Of a stretch of 64,000 nucleotides of DNA, positions 15,802 to 25,714 are shown in pieces (the first letter of the stretch is position 1; the number at the start of each line of letters is the position of its first letter). The stretch is from Klebsiella grimontii. GTDB taxonomy: Bacteria > Pseudomonadota > Gammaproteobacteria > Enterobacterales > Enterobacteriaceae. The stretch lies in the NCBI RefSeq assembly GCF_900200035.1, contig NZ_FZTC01000019.1, forward strand, positions 766,066 through 830,065, written 5' to 3'. A program made the translations under genes and the position numbers. The notes under the pieces are model-generated. The model saw only the letters and a program-made list of their open reading frames with translations. It made no database searches and was not told the origin of the DNA.

Positions 15802-18800
15802 CCCATAATCTCCAGTAGCGCCTGCAGCGGGTGGCGTACGCCGCTGCCTTCAATACGCTTCACCTGGCTACGACAGGAGTAGCCGGTGACCAGGCAGCGA
15901 TTGCGCGGCAACCGCTCCATCGCCTGCTGCCACGAGAGCGCGTAGATCGCCAGCGAGTTGGCGTGGTTCTTCACTTCATGACCGTAGGTACCTGCCATGC
16001 CGCAGCAGCCCACGCTAACGTTTTCCAGCTTCGCGCCAAAGCGGGCGAAGATATCCGCCCACTGCCGGGTGGACGCGGGAAGCGCCGTCACCTCGGTACA
16101 GTGGCCAAACAGATACCACGACTCGCCGCCTTTATCCTGGGCCGCGGTTTCCGACAGCGCCTGAGGCAGCCACTCGTGCACCAGCATGACGCGGAAATCG
16201 CCGCGCTTGTCGCCGAGGACCTGGTTATATTCATCGCGGTAGCAGAGCACCAGCGCCGGATCGACCCCCACCATCGGCATGCCGAGCTCGGCCACCCGGT
16301 TAAGGAAATCGGCGGTTTTCTGCGCGGTGCGCGCGAATCGCGTCAGGAAGCCCTTAATATGCTGCGCCTTACCGTTTGGCGAAAACGGCAGCAATACCGG
16401 CTGGTAGCCCACCTTCTCAACCAGGCGAACAAAATCGGCGACCACCTGCGCATCGTAGTAGCTGGTAAACGGATCCTGAACTACCAGCACCATTTTCGCT
16501 TTCTGCTCTGCGCTCAGTTCTTCCAACTGCTCCAGCGTGGTATTCGCCGAACGGTGGCCAACCATCTGCTGCTTCAGCGACGGCACGGAGAGCAGCGGGA
16601 GATCGACCATACCGATATGCTTTTCCGACAGCTTGCGCATCCACGGCTGGTTAATAAAGAAGTTAAAGGTCTTCGGCGCATGCGCCATCAGCGGCGCGTA
16701 GGATTCAACCGTCGCCACCAGATGGTCGCGGACCGGGCGCAAATAGCGGCTGTGGTAAAGCTGGAGGAAACGCGAACGAAACTCCGGGACGTCAATTTTA
16801 ATCGGGCATTGGGTCGAGCAGGCTTTACAGGCCAAACAGCCGGACATCGCCTCCTTAACCTCATGAGAGAAATCGTACTCTCCCTTCCGCGCGTGCCAGC
16901 TATTGCGGGTACGTTCCACCAGGGTACGCAGGCTGGCGCGCTTTTCCGGCAGGTCTTTTTCCAGCTGATTGGGGTCGATACCGCGGTCCGCCAGCAGCCG
17001 CAGCCATTCGCGCACCAGCGTAGCCCGGCCTTTCGGCGAGTGGATACGGTGATTGCTGACCTTCATCGACGGACACATCGGGCTTTTGGCATCAAAGTTG
17101 AAGCACAGGCCGTTGCCGTTACACTCCATCGCCCCGCGCCATGAGCTGCGCACAGCGATGGGAATCTGCCGATCGAATGTGCCGCGCTTAACCGCATCCA
17201 CCTTCATCATCGGCGCGTCAACGCCTTCAGGCGGGCAGATTTTACCCGGGTTAAGGCGGTTATCCGGGTCAAAGGCGGCTTTAATCTTGCGCAACTCGCC
17301 AAATAACGCTTCGCCAAAGAACGCCGGACTATATTCGGCGCGGAAGCCTTTCCCGTGTTCCCCCCACAGCAGGCCGCCATACTTAGCGGTTAACGCTACG
17401 ACGTCATCGGAGATCCGCTTCATCAGCATCTCCTGCTGAGGATCGCACATATCCAGCGCCGGACGCACGTGCAGCACGCCGGCATCCACATGGCCAAACA
17501 TGCCGTAGCTCAGCCCGTGGCCGTCGAGCAGCGCGCGAAATTCCGCAATATAGTCGGCCAGATGCTCCGGCGGCACGCAGGTATCTTCGGCGAACGGTAT
17601 CGGCTTGGCGGCCCCTTTGGCATTACCCAGCAGGCCGACCGCTTTTTTACGCATCGCGTAGATGCGCTCCACGCCGTCGAGATCGTGACAAACCTGCCAG
17701 CCGATGACGCCCGCTTCGTTGCGCGATATCAACTCATCCAGACGCTGGCACAGCGCCGTCACCTGGCTATCAATCAGCTCGACGTCGTCACCGGCGAATT
17801 CGACGATATTCAGCCCCAGCATCTCTTTATCCGCCACGTCGGTAATGAGCTCGTTGACCGAATGCCAGACGATATCTTCGCGCGCCAGATTAAGCACTTT
17901 CGAGTCGACGGTTTCGACCGAGAGCGCCCTGGCTTCAACCATAAACGGCGCGTTACGCAGCGCGGAGTTAAAGGAGTCGTACTTCACGTTGACCAGTCGA
18001 CGCACTTTCGGCAAACGGGTGATATCCAGCCGCGCTTCGGTGATAAACGCCAGCGTCCCTTCGGAACCGGTCAGAATGCGGGTGAGATCGAATTCGCTCA
18101 TCTCGTCATTAAAGACGTGGCGCAGATCGTAGCCCGTGAGGAAGCGGTTGAGTTTGGGAAATTTATCGATAACCAGCTGGCGCTGCGCTTTGCAGCGCTG
18201 ATAGACAGTGCGGTAAATACGCCCGATAGCCGACTGCTGAGCGCTTAGCGTTTCCGCCAACGCTACCGGAATCGGCTGGGTATCAAGAATGTCGCCGCCG
18301 ATCAGCACCGAGCGCACCCCCAGCACGTGGTCGGACGTTTTGCCGTAGACCAGCGAGCCCTGCCCGGAAGCATCGGTGTTGATCATCCCGCCAAGCGTGG
18401 CGCGGTTGCTGGTCGACAGCTCCGGCGCGAAAAAGTAACCGTATGGCTTAAGGAATTGATTAAGCTGGTCTTTAATGACCCCGGCTTCCACCCGCACCCA
18501 CCCTTCTTCCGGGTTGATTTCTATAATGCGGTTCATATAGCGGGACATATCGACGATGATCCCGGCGTTCAGCGCCTGACCGTTGGTGCCGGTACCGCCC
18601 CCGCGCGGGGTAAAGATCAGTGATTTAAAACGTTCTTCCGCCGCCAGCCTGGCCAGCAGAGCCACGTCCGCCGTGGAACGAGGGAATATAATCGCATCCG
18701 GCAACAGTTGATATACACTGTTATCAGTCGCCATCGTTAGCCTGTCGGCATAGCTGGTGGCGGTATCCCCGGTAAAACCTTGTTGCTCCAGTACCTGCAA

Positions 18801-18854
18801 AAAATTCAGCACCAGTTGAACGACACCTGGCGCTTGAGAAATCTGTGGGATCAT
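15798..18854 (-). CDS. ydiJ: YdiJ, FAD/Fe-S D-2-hydroxyacid dehydrogenase
   Basis: A 1018-residue fusion: an N-terminal FAD-binding domain of the vanillyl-alcohol-oxidase/GlcD type (PRGGGTGTNGQAL near 84-96), a central FAD-oxidase C-domain, a ferredoxin-like region with CLACKACSTQCPIKID (about 674-689), and a C-terminal CCG domain (VGCCGMAGTYGH near 960). This layout is that of membrane-associated 2-hydroxyacid dehydrogenases that pass electrons to the respiratory chain. E. coli YdiJ has been reported to oxidise D-2-hydroxyglutarate. It is divergent from ydiK across about 200 bp. Confidence 0.92.
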   Translation of the reverse strand: MIPQISQAPGVVQLVLNFLQVLEQQGFTGDTATSYADRLTMATDNSVYQLLPDAIIFPRSTADVALLARLAAEERFKSLIFTPRGGGTGTNGQALNAGIIVDMSRYMNRIIEINPEEGWVRVEAGVIKDQLNQFLKPYGYFFAPELSTSNRATLGGMINTDASGQGSLVYGKTSDHVLGVRSVLIGGDILDTQPIPVALAETLSAQQSAIGRIYRTVYQRCKAQRQLVIDKFPKLNRFLTGYDLRHVFNDEMSEFDLTRILTGSEGTLAFITEARLDITRLPKVRRLVNVKYDSFNSALRNAPFMVEARALSVETVDSKVLNLAREDIVWHSVNELITDVADKEMLGLNIVEFAGDDVELIDSQVTALCQRLDELISRNEAGVIGWQVCHDLDGVERIYAMRKKAVGLLGNAKGAAKPIPFAEDTCVPPEHLADYIAEFRALLDGHGLSYGMFGHVDAGVLHVRPALDMCDPQQEMLMKRISDDVVALTAKYGGLLWGEHGKGFRAEYSPAFFGEALFGELRKIKAAFDPDNRLNPGKICPPEGVDAPMMKVDAVKRGTFDRQIPIAVRSSWRGAMECNGNGLCFNFDAKSPMCPSMKVSNHRIHSPKGRATLVREWLRLLADRGIDPNQLEKDLPEKRASLRTLVERTRNSWHARKGEYDFSHEVKEAMSGCLACKACSTQCPIKIDVPEFRSRFLQLYHSRYLRPVRDHLVATVESYAPLMAHAPKTFNFFINQPWMRKLSEKHIGMVDLPLLSVPSLKQQMVGHRSANTTLEQLEELSAEQKAKMVLVVQDPFTSYYDAQVVADFVRLVEKVGYQPVLLPFSPNGKAQHIKGFLTRFARTAQKTADFLNRVAELGMPMVGVDPALVLCYRDEYNQVLGDKRGDFRVMLVHEWLPQALSETAAQDKGGESWYLFGHCTEVTALPASTRQWADIFARFGAKLENVSVGCCGMAGTYGHEVKNHANSLAIYALSWQQAMERLPRNRCLVTGYSCRSQVKRIEGSGVRHPLQALLEIMG

Positions 18855-19057
18855 GACGCTCGACCCTGCCTGACTATGTTGTGTTGTAAGTGATTAAACG
18901 TTTGCGTAGTGCCCTCAACTTTTTATCACATTTTTTTCATATGCGCCCGCCAGAATTAAGGGCAAAATCAGGCGCGCGAACATATTGATATTATTATCAG
19001 TACATGGAATTACGCTGCGTCAGCCTTTTGACGCGACTGCAAAGGTAAAACTTCACT

Positions 19058-20179
19058 ATGATTAACCCCAATCAGCCCCGGGACATACCGCAAGTTCTGC
19101 TGTCGGTGCTGTTTTTGTCCCTGATTATTATTTCCTGTCTGTGGGTCGTGCAGCCTTTTATCCTGTCATTCGCCTGGGCCGGTACCGTGGTTATCGCCAC
19201 CTGGCCGGTACTTTTGCGCCTGCAGCGCCTGCTGTTCGGCAAGCGCGCCCTGGCGGTGCTGGTGATGACGCTACTGCTCTTTTTACTGTTCGTTATCCCC
19301 ATTGCGCTGCTGGTCAATAGCCTGGTCGATAACAGCACGCCATTAATAAAAGTGATTACCAGCGGCAACTTTACGCCGCCGGACCTGGCGTGGCTAAATA
19401 GCGTTCCGCTAATCGGCGATAAGCTGTATACCGGCTGGCATAACTTACTGGAGATGGGGGGAACGGCGATTATGGTCAAAATTCGCCCCTATCTTGGCAC
19501 CACCACCACGTGGTTTGTCGGCCAGGCGGCGCATATCGGCAAGCTGTTGGTCTATTGCGGACTGATGCTGCTGTTCAGCGCCCTGCTGTACTGGCGCGGC
19601 GAACAGGTCGCCTATGGCTTCCGTCATTTTGCCACCCGCCTGGCGTCCAAACGCGGCGACGCGGCGGTGATCCTCGCTGGACAGGCGATTCGCGCCGTAG
19701 CGCTGGGGGTGGTCGTTACCGCGCTGGCCCAGGCGGTGCTTGGCGGTATTGGCCTTGCAGTCAGCGGCGTGCCCTACGCCGCGCTGCTCACCGTGGTGAT
19801 GATCTTCACCTGCCTCGTACAGCTGGGACCCCTGCTGGTCCTGGTACCGTCAATTATCTGGCTGTACTGGAGCGGCGATACCACCTGGGGCACCGTGCTG
19901 CTGGTCTGGAGCTGCGTCGTCGGCACCATGGATAACTTTATTCGTCCGCTGCTGATTCGCATGGGCGCCGACCTGCCGATGATTCTGATTCTTTCCGGCG
20001 TTATCGGCGGTCTGGTGGCGTTCGGCATGATAGGACTGTTTATCGGTCCGGTACTGCTGGCGGTCTCCTGGCGGCTGTACGATGCGTGGGTTAACGAAGC
20101 GCCGCCGCCGCCGAAAGACCCCGATCTGGTGCTTGAAGAACTGAGCGAGCTGAATACGCGAGCCTCGCAGGAGAAGTAA
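19058..20179 (+). CDS. ydiK: YdiK, AI-2E family membrane transporter
   Basis: A 373-residue inner-membrane protein of the AI-2 exporter (UPF0118) family, with about eight predicted helices and long loops. Hydrophobic segments include residues 13-60 (a pair of helices), 69-90, 160-180 and several after 210. The family includes TqsA and Na+/H+ antiporter-like members; the substrate of YdiK itself is not known. The C-terminus is charged and cytoplasmic-like. It stands alone between ydiJ (divergent) and rprA. Confidence 0.9.
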   Translation: MINPNQPRDIPQVLLSVLFLSLIIISCLWVVQPFILSFAWAGTVVIATWPVLLRLQRLLFGKRALAVLVMTLLLFLLFVIPIALLVNSLVDNSTPLIKVITSGNFTPPDLAWLNSVPLIGDKLYTGWHNLLEMGGTAIMVKIRPYLGTTTTWFVGQAAHIGKLLVYCGLMLLFSALLYWRGEQVAYGFRHFATRLASKRGDAAVILAGQAIRAVALGVVVTALAQAVLGGIGLAVSGVPYAALLTVVMIFTCLVQLGPLLVLVPSIIWLYWSGDTTWGTVLLVWSCVVGTMDNFIRPLLIRMGADLPMILILSGVIGGLVAFGMIGLFIGPVLLAVSWRLYDAWVNEAPPPPKDPDLVLEELSELNTRASQEK

Positions 20180-20183
20180 GCGA

Positions 20184-20210
20184 AAAGGCGGGGAAACCCG
20201 CCTTTCCCCA
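20184..20210 (+). terminator. ydiK terminator
   Basis: AAAGGCGGG and CCCGCCTTT form a 9-bp stem with a GAAA tetraloop four bases after the ydiK stop. The stem ends in its own T's and no long U-run follows. Confidence 0.75.
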
Positions 20211-20343
20211 TTGCGCCCGTGATAGCCATCGAGCGGGACAATCTAAAATATTAAGAAATACTAATCTATCTCTCACCGCATCCCGCATTCCTCTGCCTGC
20301 TAACCCTATTTTCTGCACAGATTCTTTACCTTAATTTAACTAT

Positions 20344-20392
20344 TGAGAGGAATCCGATCGACGCAAAAAGCCTCAGTGCCTAGTATTAGCTC
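20344..20392 (+). promoter_or_regulatory. rprA promoter with RcsB box
   Basis: The sequence GAGAGGAATCCGATCGACG about 30-48 bp upstream of RprA corresponds to the RcsB box of E. coli rprA, and TAGTATTAG near 20381-20389 serves as the -10 region. Activation by the Rcs envelope-stress phosphorelay is established for E. coli and inferred here. Confidence 0.75.
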
Positions 20393-20498
20393 ACGGTTAT
20401 AAATCAACATATTGATTTATAAGCATGGAAATCCCCTGAGTGAAACAACGAATTGCTGTGTGTAGTCTTTGCCCATCTCCCACGATGGGCTTTTTTTT
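20393..20498 (+). ncRNA. rprA: RprA small regulatory RNA
   Basis: About 106 bases starting ACGGTTATAAATCAACATA and ending in the terminator GCCCATCTCCCACGATGGGC plus eight T. The sequence is nearly the E. coli RprA sequence as I know it, including the 5' stem around ATAAATCAACATATTGATTTAT. RprA is an Hfq-bound sRNA that opens the rpoS leader for translation and also represses targets such as csgD. It lies after ydiK as in E. coli. Here ppsA follows directly on the opposite strand. Confidence 0.95.
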
Positions 20499-20518
20499 GT
20501 CCGTTTTCTGCTCCCCCC

Positions 20519-20551
20519 CAAAAAAAATCCCCGCCACTGCTGACGGGGATG
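20519..20551 (-). terminator. ppsA terminator
   Basis: On the minus strand ATCCCCG and CGGGGAT pair across a 10-base loop and a run of eight T follows. Only about 20 bp separate it from the converging rprA terminator. Confidence 0.85.
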
Positions 20552-20579
20552 GTCTTTTTAGCGAGAATCCGGCGCGAAC

Positions 20580-22958
20580 TTACTTATTCAATTCCGCCAG
20601 GCCGAGCCAGGTTTGCACGACCGTATCCGGGTTCAGAGACAGGCTATCGATCCCCTCTTCCATCAGCCAGGCGGCAAAATCTTCGTGGTCGGACGGACCC
20701 TGCCCGCAGATACCGACATATTTGCCCTGTTTCTTCGCCGCGCGAATGGCCATCGACAGCAGCGCTTTCACCGCATCGTTACGCTCATCGAACAGTTCGG
20801 AGACCACGCCGGAGTCACGGTCCAGGCCCAGCGCCAGCTGCGTCATATCGTTAGATCCGATAGAGAAGCCGTCGAAGTATTCGAGGAACTGTTCAGCCAG
20901 CAGCGCATTCGATGGGATTTCACACATCATAATCAGCTTCAGGCCGTTTTCGCCGCGCTTGAGGCCCTGGCGTTCCAGCTCTTCAACTACCGCTTTTGCC
21001 TGCGCGACGGTGCGGACAAACGGCACCATGATTTCGACGTTGGTCAGCCCCATGTCGTTACGCACCCGTTTAACCGCTTCACATTCCAACGCGAAGCAGT
21101 CGCGGAAGCTTTCGGACACATAGCGGCCGGCCCCGCGGAAGCCCAGCATCGGGTTCTCCTCTTCCGGCTCATAACGTTCGCCGCCGACCAGATTGGCGTA
21201 TTCGTTAGATTTAAAGTCGGAAAGACGCACAATCACTCGTTTCGGGAAGAATGCCGCGCCCAGCGTCGAGATCCCTTCCGTCAGGCGACCGACGTAAAAC
21301 TCTCTCGGCGAGTCGTAGCCTTTCATCAGCTCGCGGATTTCGTTCTGCAAACCCGGCTCCTGATCGTCAAACTCCAGCAACGCGCGCGGGTGGACGCCGA
21401 TCATACGGTTGATGATGAACTCCAGTCGCGCCAGGCCTACGCCTTCGTTCGGCAGGCAGGCAAAGTCAAAGGCGCGGTCCGGGTTGCCGACGTTCATCAT
21501 GATCTTCAGCGGCAGATCCGGCATCGTGCCAACGCTGGAGCTCTTCACGCTGAAGTCGAGGATTTCGGCATACACGTAGCCGGTATCACCTTCCGCGCAG
21601 GAGACGGTCACGTTCTGGTTTTCCTGGATGCGATCGGTGGCGTTGCCGCAGCCAACCACCGCCGGGATCCCCAGCTCACGCGCGATAATCGCCGCATGAC
21701 AGGTACGCCCGCCGCGGTTGGTGACGATCGCCGCCGCTTTTTTCATGATCGGTTCCCAGTCCGGGTCGGTCATGTCGGTCACCAGCACGTCGCCGGGCTC
21801 GATGCGGTTCATTTCGCTGATATCGTGAATGACCTTTACCGGACCCGCGCCGATGCGATGGCCGATAGCGCGCCCTTCCGAAATAATCTGTCCTTGCGCA
21901 TGGAGGGTATAACGCTCCATGACCTGGCCGCGCGAACGGACGGTTTCTGGACGGGCCTGCACGATAAATAGCTTACCGGTATGACCATCCTTCGCCCACT
22001 CGATATCCATTGGGCGGTTGTAGTGTTTTTCGATTTGTAGCGCCTGCTGCGCCAGCTCCTGCACTTCCGCATCGGTCAACGAGAAAACGTCGCGCTGCGC
22101 CTGCGGCACGTCTTCGATACGCACCTGCTTGCCGTGCTCCTGGGTAGGGGCGTAAACCATGCGGATCTTTTTCGACCCCATGGTGCGGCGGACGATGGCC
22201 GGACGGCCCGCTTCCAGCGTCGGTTTATGGACGTAGAACTCATCGGGGTTGACCGCCCCCTGCACCACCATTTCGCCGAGTCCCCAGGCGGAGGTGATAA
22301 ACACCACCTGGTCAAAACCGGATTCGGTATCGATGGAGAACATCACGCCGGACGAGGCCAGATCGGAACGGACCATCCTCTGCACCCCGGCGGAAAGCGC
22401 CACCCCGCGATGATCGTACCCCTGATGCACGCGGTAGGAAATGGCGCGATCGTTAAACAGCGAAGCAAACACGTGCTTCACCGCGACGAGCACGGCGTCA
22501 AAGCCCTGCACGTTAAGGAATGTCTCTTGCTGACCGGCGAAGGAAGCGTCCGGCATATCTTCCGCCGTCGCCGAGGAGCGCACGGCAAAAGAGGCCTCAG
22601 CGTCATCGGCGGAGAGCTGGGTATAGGCATCACGAATCGCATTTTCCAGTTCGCTCTGGAACGGCGTATCGATGATCCACTGACGGATCTGTGCGCCCGC
22701 TTTCGCTAATGCGGAAACGTCGTCAATGTCGGTTTCATCCAGCAGTTCATAAATGCGCTGGTTAACACCGCTTTGGTCCAAAAACTGATTAAAGGCATCA
22801 GCGGTGGTGGCAAACCCGTTCGGTACGGAAACGCCCATACCCGACAGATTTGTAATCATTTCACCAAGGGAGGCATTTTTGCCCCCAACCCTGTCTACAT
22901 CATTCATGCCGAGTTGGTTATACCAAAGCACCAGCGGTGACGAGCCATTGTTGGACAT
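20580..22958 (-). CDS. ppsA: Phosphoenolpyruvate synthase PpsA
   Basis: Makes PEP from pyruvate and ATP (giving AMP and phosphate), a key gluconeogenic step. The 792 residues comprise an N-terminal ATP-grasp domain, a central phosphohistidine domain with the catalytic His in [17 protein letters not shown], and a C-terminal PEP/pyruvate TIM barrel. The start at [10 protein letters not shown] follows AAGGATT and gives the E. coli length; an in-frame ATG 15 codons upstream lacks conserved sequence. Divergent from its own regulator gene ppsR. Confidence 0.97.
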   Translation of the reverse strand: MSNNGSSPLVLWYNQLGMNDVDRVGGKNASLGEMITNLSGMGVSVPNGFATTADAFNQFLDQSGVNQRIYELLDETDIDDVSALAKAGAQIRQWIIDTPFQSELENAIRDAYTQLSADDAEASFAVRSSATAEDMPDASFAGQQETFLNVQGFDAVLVAVKHVFASLFNDRAISYRVHQGYDHRGVALSAGVQRMVRSDLASSGVMFSIDTESGFDQVVFITSAWGLGEMVVQGAVNPDEFYVHKPTLEAGRPAIVRRTMGSKKIRMVYAPTQEHGKQVRIEDVPQAQRDVFSLTDAEVQELAQQALQIEKHYNRPMDIEWAKDGHTGKLFIVQARPETVRSRGQVMERYTLHAQGQIISEGRAIGHRIGAGPVKVIHDISEMNRIEPGDVLVTDMTDPDWEPIMKKAAAIVTNRGGRTCHAAIIARELGIPAVVGCGNATDRIQENQNVTVSCAEGDTGYVYAEILDFSVKSSSVGTMPDLPLKIMMNVGNPDRAFDFACLPNEGVGLARLEFIINRMIGVHPRALLEFDDQEPGLQNEIRELMKGYDSPREFYVGRLTEGISTLGAAFFPKRVIVRLSDFKSNEYANLVGGERYEPEEENPMLGFRGAGRYVSESFRDCFALECEAVKRVRNDMGLTNVEIMVPFVRTVAQAKAVVEELERQGLKRGENGLKLIMMCEIPSNALLAEQFLEYFDGFSIGSNDMTQLALGLDRDSGVVSELFDERNDAVKALLSMAIRAAKKQGKYVGICGQGPSDHEDFAAWLMEEGIDSLSLNPDTVVQTWLGLAELNK

Positions 22959-23300
22959 CGAGACAATCCTTTTGTGATTTAATACCAGTGATAAATAATT
23001 CACGATCGACTACGAGATTTATCCTGACATATTTATCCAGCTGAAAGAAACGGTGAATCGTTCAAGCAAATTATTTTTTCGTTTTTAGGATTCTTTGCCA
23101 GATATAGCTAAGCTAATGATTCTTCAGAAATCTGATGAAATTTGATACAAAAGATACGCGGTTGCGAAAAATGAACTCACCTTTTCATTAAAAATAAAAA
23201 TAGCGTTTCATTTTTTAAATATGAGACAAAGCCTGGAGCGTTATGCTTAAATTTAATATCAGCTTTCAGACAATTAAACTCATTATACCGGATGGTCAAA
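22959..23300. promoter_or_regulatory. Divergent promoter region ppsA/ppsR
   Basis: About 340 bp, AT-rich, holding the two divergent promoters. In E. coli ppsA is activated by Cra; a Cra-like sequence (GTGAATCGTTCAAG near 23053-23066) is present and plausible. No gene is seen here. Confidence 0.5.
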
Positions 23301-24134
23301 ATGGAAAGTGCTGTAGATCGCCACGTCTTTTATATTTCCGACGGTACCGCTATTACGGCGGAAGTTCTGGGTCATGCGGTCATGTCGCAATTCCCGGTCG
23401 CCACCAGCAGCGTAACCCTGCCGTTTGTCGAAAATATCAGCCGCGCGCGCGCCGTGAAGGAGCAAATTGACGCGATTTTCCAGCAGACCGGCATTCGACC
23501 ACTGGTGTTCTACTCCATCGTGCTGCCGGAAATCCGCGACATCATCATACAAAGCGAAGGCTTTTGTCAGGATATCGTTCAGGCGCTGGTGGCCCCCCTG
23601 CAGCAGGAATTGCGCCTTGACCCGACGCCCATCGCTCACCGAACCCACGGCCTGACGCCGGGCAACCTCAACAAATACGACGCGCGCATCGCCGCTATCG
23701 ATTATACCCTTGCCCACGATGACGGCATTTCGCTGCGCAACCTCGACCAGGCCCAGGTGATCCTCCTCGGCGTTTCGCGCTGCGGGAAAACCCCTACCAG
23801 CCTGTACCTGGCGATGCAGTACGGTATCCGCGCCGCCAACTACCCGTTTATCGCCGATGATATGGACAATCTGATTCTTCCGGCCTCCCTCAAGCCGCTA
23901 CAGCACAAGCTCTTCGGCTTAACGATCAATCCAGAGCGCCTGGCGGCCATCCGCGAAGAGCGACGCGAAAACAGCCGCTATGCTTCTATGCGTCAGTGCC
24001 GGATGGAAGTGACCGAAGTCGAAGCGCTTTACCGCAAAAACAAGATACCTTGCCTGAACAGTACCAACTATTCCGTGGAAGAGATCGCCACCAAAATCAT
24101 GGATATTATGGGGTTAAGCCGCAGGATGTACTAA
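23301..24134 (+). CDS. ppsR: PEP synthase regulatory protein PpsR
   Basis: Bifunctional ADP-dependent kinase and phosphate-dependent pyrophosphorylase that switches PEP synthase off and on. The 277 residues of the DUF299 family include the P-loop GVSRCGKT (157-164) and the conserved end MGLSRRMY. I start it at [11 protein letters not shown], preceded by GGATGG; an upstream in-frame start adds three residues. Its stop codon lies inside the TrpR operator of aroH. Confidence 0.95.
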   Translation: MESAVDRHVFYISDGTAITAEVLGHAVMSQFPVATSSVTLPFVENISRARAVKEQIDAIFQQTGIRPLVFYSIVLPEIRDIIIQSEGFCQDIVQALVAPLQQELRLDPTPIAHRTHGLTPGNLNKYDARIAAIDYTLAHDDGISLRNLDQAQVILLGVSRCGKTPTSLYLAMQYGIRAANYPFIADDMDNLILPASLKPLQHKLFGLTINPERLAAIREERRENSRYASMRQCRMEVTEVEALYRKNKIPCLNSTNYSVEEIATKIMDIMGLSRRMY

Positions 24135-24146
24135 CACACTAGTACA
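24127..24146 (+). promoter_or_regulatory. TrpR operator of aroH
   Basis: TGTACTA-ACACAC-TAGTACA is a perfect 7+7 palindrome with the CTAGTACA core of trp operators. It lies about 17-36 bp upstream of a -10 candidate TATGCT (24163-24168), so bound repressor would cover the -35 region. It overlaps the last codons and stop of ppsR. TrpR control of aroH is established in E. coli. Confidence 0.88.
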
Positions 24147-24288
24147 TTATTGAAAATTTGTTTATGCTATCACCCGTGGCCTATACAGGATCATGCCCTG
24201 CTCTTGCAATAAGCGGGGATTGGTTTATCGTGATGCGCATCACTTCCCGGCATTTTCGCCGCGGAAGAAACAGATTTTTGAGACCCCA

Positions 24289-25335
24289 ATGAATAAAACA
24301 GACGAATTGCGTACCGCGCGCATTGAAAGCCTGGTAACGCCCGCGGAACTGGCGCAACGGCATCCTGTGTCTGCCGAAGTAGCAGCTCACGTCTCCGCTT
24401 CGCGCCGCCGCATTGAGAGAATCCTCAACGGTGAGGACCGTCGCCTGCTGGTGGTGATCGGTCCGTGCTCCATCCACGACATTGATGCGGCGATGGAGTA
24501 TGCGCGCCGCCTGCAGGGCATGCGCGAACGTTACCAGCCGCAGCTGGAAATCGTGATGCGCACCTATTTTGAGAAGCCGCGCACGGTGGTCGGCTGGAAG
24601 GGGCTGATCTCCGACCCCGACCTCAACGGCAGCTATCGGGTGAATCACGGCCTCGAGCTGGCGCGTAGCCTGCTGCTGCAGGTCAATGAACTGGGCGTAC
24701 CGACCGCCACCGAGTTTCTCGATATGGTGACCGGGCAGTTTATTGCCGACTTGATAAGCTGGGGCGCTATCGGCGCGCGTACGACCGAGAGCCAAATCCA
24801 CCGCGAAATGGCCTCGGCGCTCTCTTGCCCGGTGGGCTTTAAGAACGGTACCGATGGCAATACCCGTATCGCCGTAGACGCTATCCGCGCTTCCCGCGCC
24901 AGCCATATGTTCCTGTCGCCGGATAAGCAGGGGCAAATGACGATCTATCAGACCAGCGGTAATCCGTACGGCCATATCATTATGCGCGGCGGCAAAAAAC
25001 CAAATTACCACGCTGCCGATATCGCCGCAGCCGGTCAAGCGCTGGCTGAGTTCGACCTGCCGGAACAGCTGGTGGTGGATTTTAGCCACGGCAATTGCCA
25101 GAAACAGCACCGCCGTCAGCTGGAGGTGTGCGCCGATATCTGCCAGCAGATCCGCGCCGGCTCGACCGCTATCGCCGGGATCATGGCCGAGAGTTTCCTT
25201 CAGGAAGGCACGCAGAAGGTGGTCGCAGGCCAGCCGCTGACCTGGGGGCAGTCGATTACCGATCCCTGCCTGAGCTGGGACGATAGCGAACGGCTGCTGG
25301 ATGAATTAGCCGCCGCAACCGCCACTCGCCTGTAG
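24289..25335 (+). CDS. aroH: DAHP synthase AroH (Trp-sensitive isozyme)
   Basis: First enzyme of the shikimate pathway: condenses PEP and erythrose 4-phosphate to DAHP. The 348 residues contain the family motifs VVIGPCSIHD, the PEP-site segment GARTTESQIHRE and VDFSHGNCQKQ. Sequence and neighbours match the tryptophan-regulated isozyme rather than AroF or AroG, and the TrpR operator upstream agrees. The start at MNKTDELRTAR gives the E. coli length; an ATG 32 codons upstream encodes no conserved sequence. Confidence 0.96.
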   Translation: MNKTDELRTARIESLVTPAELAQRHPVSAEVAAHVSASRRRIERILNGEDRRLLVVIGPCSIHDIDAAMEYARRLQGMRERYQPQLEIVMRTYFEKPRTVVGWKGLISDPDLNGSYRVNHGLELARSLLLQVNELGVPTATEFLDMVTGQFIADLISWGAIGARTTESQIHREMASALSCPVGFKNGTDGNTRIAVDAIRASRASHMFLSPDKQGQMTIYQTSGNPYGHIIMRGGKKPNYHAADIAAAGQALAEFDLPEQLVVDFSHGNCQKQHRRQLEVCADICQQIRAGSTAIAGIMAESFLQEGTQKVVAGQPLTWGQSITDPCLSWDDSERLLDELAAATATRL

Positions 25336-25343
25336 TTCCCCCT

Positions 25344-25372
25344 CCCCGCCGTCTCCGCGGCGGGGTTATTTC
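25344..25372 (+). terminator. aroH terminator
   Basis: CCCCGCC and GGCGGGG form a 7-bp stem followed by TTATTT, nine bases after the aroH stop. Confidence 0.8.
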
Positions 25373-25445
25373 CCGCCCTCGTCCGCTCGTTCACCGGCTA
25401 AATCGGCTATTTCGATAAATAATGCTTGCCGTGAAAAACAACATT

Positions 25446-25465
25446 ATTGATAATGATTATCATTG
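25446..25465 (+). promoter_or_regulatory. Fur box upstream of hemP
   Basis: TTGATAATGATTATCATTGT contains GATAATGATTATC, a near-consensus Fur site, about 30-45 bp before the hemP start. Iron repression of hemP is inferred. Confidence 0.85.
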
Positions 25466-25491
25466 TTACCTTGATTTTTATTTTTAGTGCT

Positions 25492-25680
25492 ATGACGCGT
25501 ATGGATAACACTGCCACAGCAGAAAAAACTAAAGACAATGCCCCGTACCCTGTTCCAACGGACAGAGAGATAAGCAGCCGCACATTATTAGGCAGCGAGG
25601 GACGGGTAGTGATTGAACACGGCGGTCAGCGCTACCTGCTGCGCCAGACTCATTCAGGTAAGCTGATCCTGACCAAATAA
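25492..25680 (+). CDS. hemP: HemP (YdiE) small protein
   Basis: A 62-residue protein of the HemP/HmuP family, linked to heme and iron uptake. The conserved part is the second half: SSRTLLGSEGRVVIEHGGQ followed by RYLLRQTHSGKLILTK at the end. The start is either this ATG (MTRMDN) or the one three codons later; no strong ribosome site decides. Longer upstream readings would run through the Fur box and are unlikely. In E. coli it also lies between aroH and selO. Confidence 0.85.
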   Translation: MTRMDNTATAEKTKDNAPYPVPTDREISSRTLLGSEGRVVIEHGGQRYLLRQTHSGKLILTK

Positions 25681-25712
25681 TTATCCCCGCCGATTAAGGC
25701 AGGGATAATAAC
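25680..25712. terminator. Hairpin between convergent hemP and selO
   Basis: TTATCCCCGCC and GGCAGGGATAA form an 11-bp stem with one mismatch and a GATTAA loop, placed between two convergent genes and able to serve both. No long T-run is present. Confidence 0.6.
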
Positions 25713-25714
25713 GA

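Noticed and set aside
15831..17144. Long open frame (437 codons) on the plus strand, antisense to ydiJ
   Set aside because: A shadow of ydiJ; no signal peptide, domain or ribosome site, and composition typical of antisense frames.
20613..21971. Long open frame (452 codons) on the plus strand, antisense to ppsA
   Set aside because: A shadow frame of a strongly conserved gene on the other strand.
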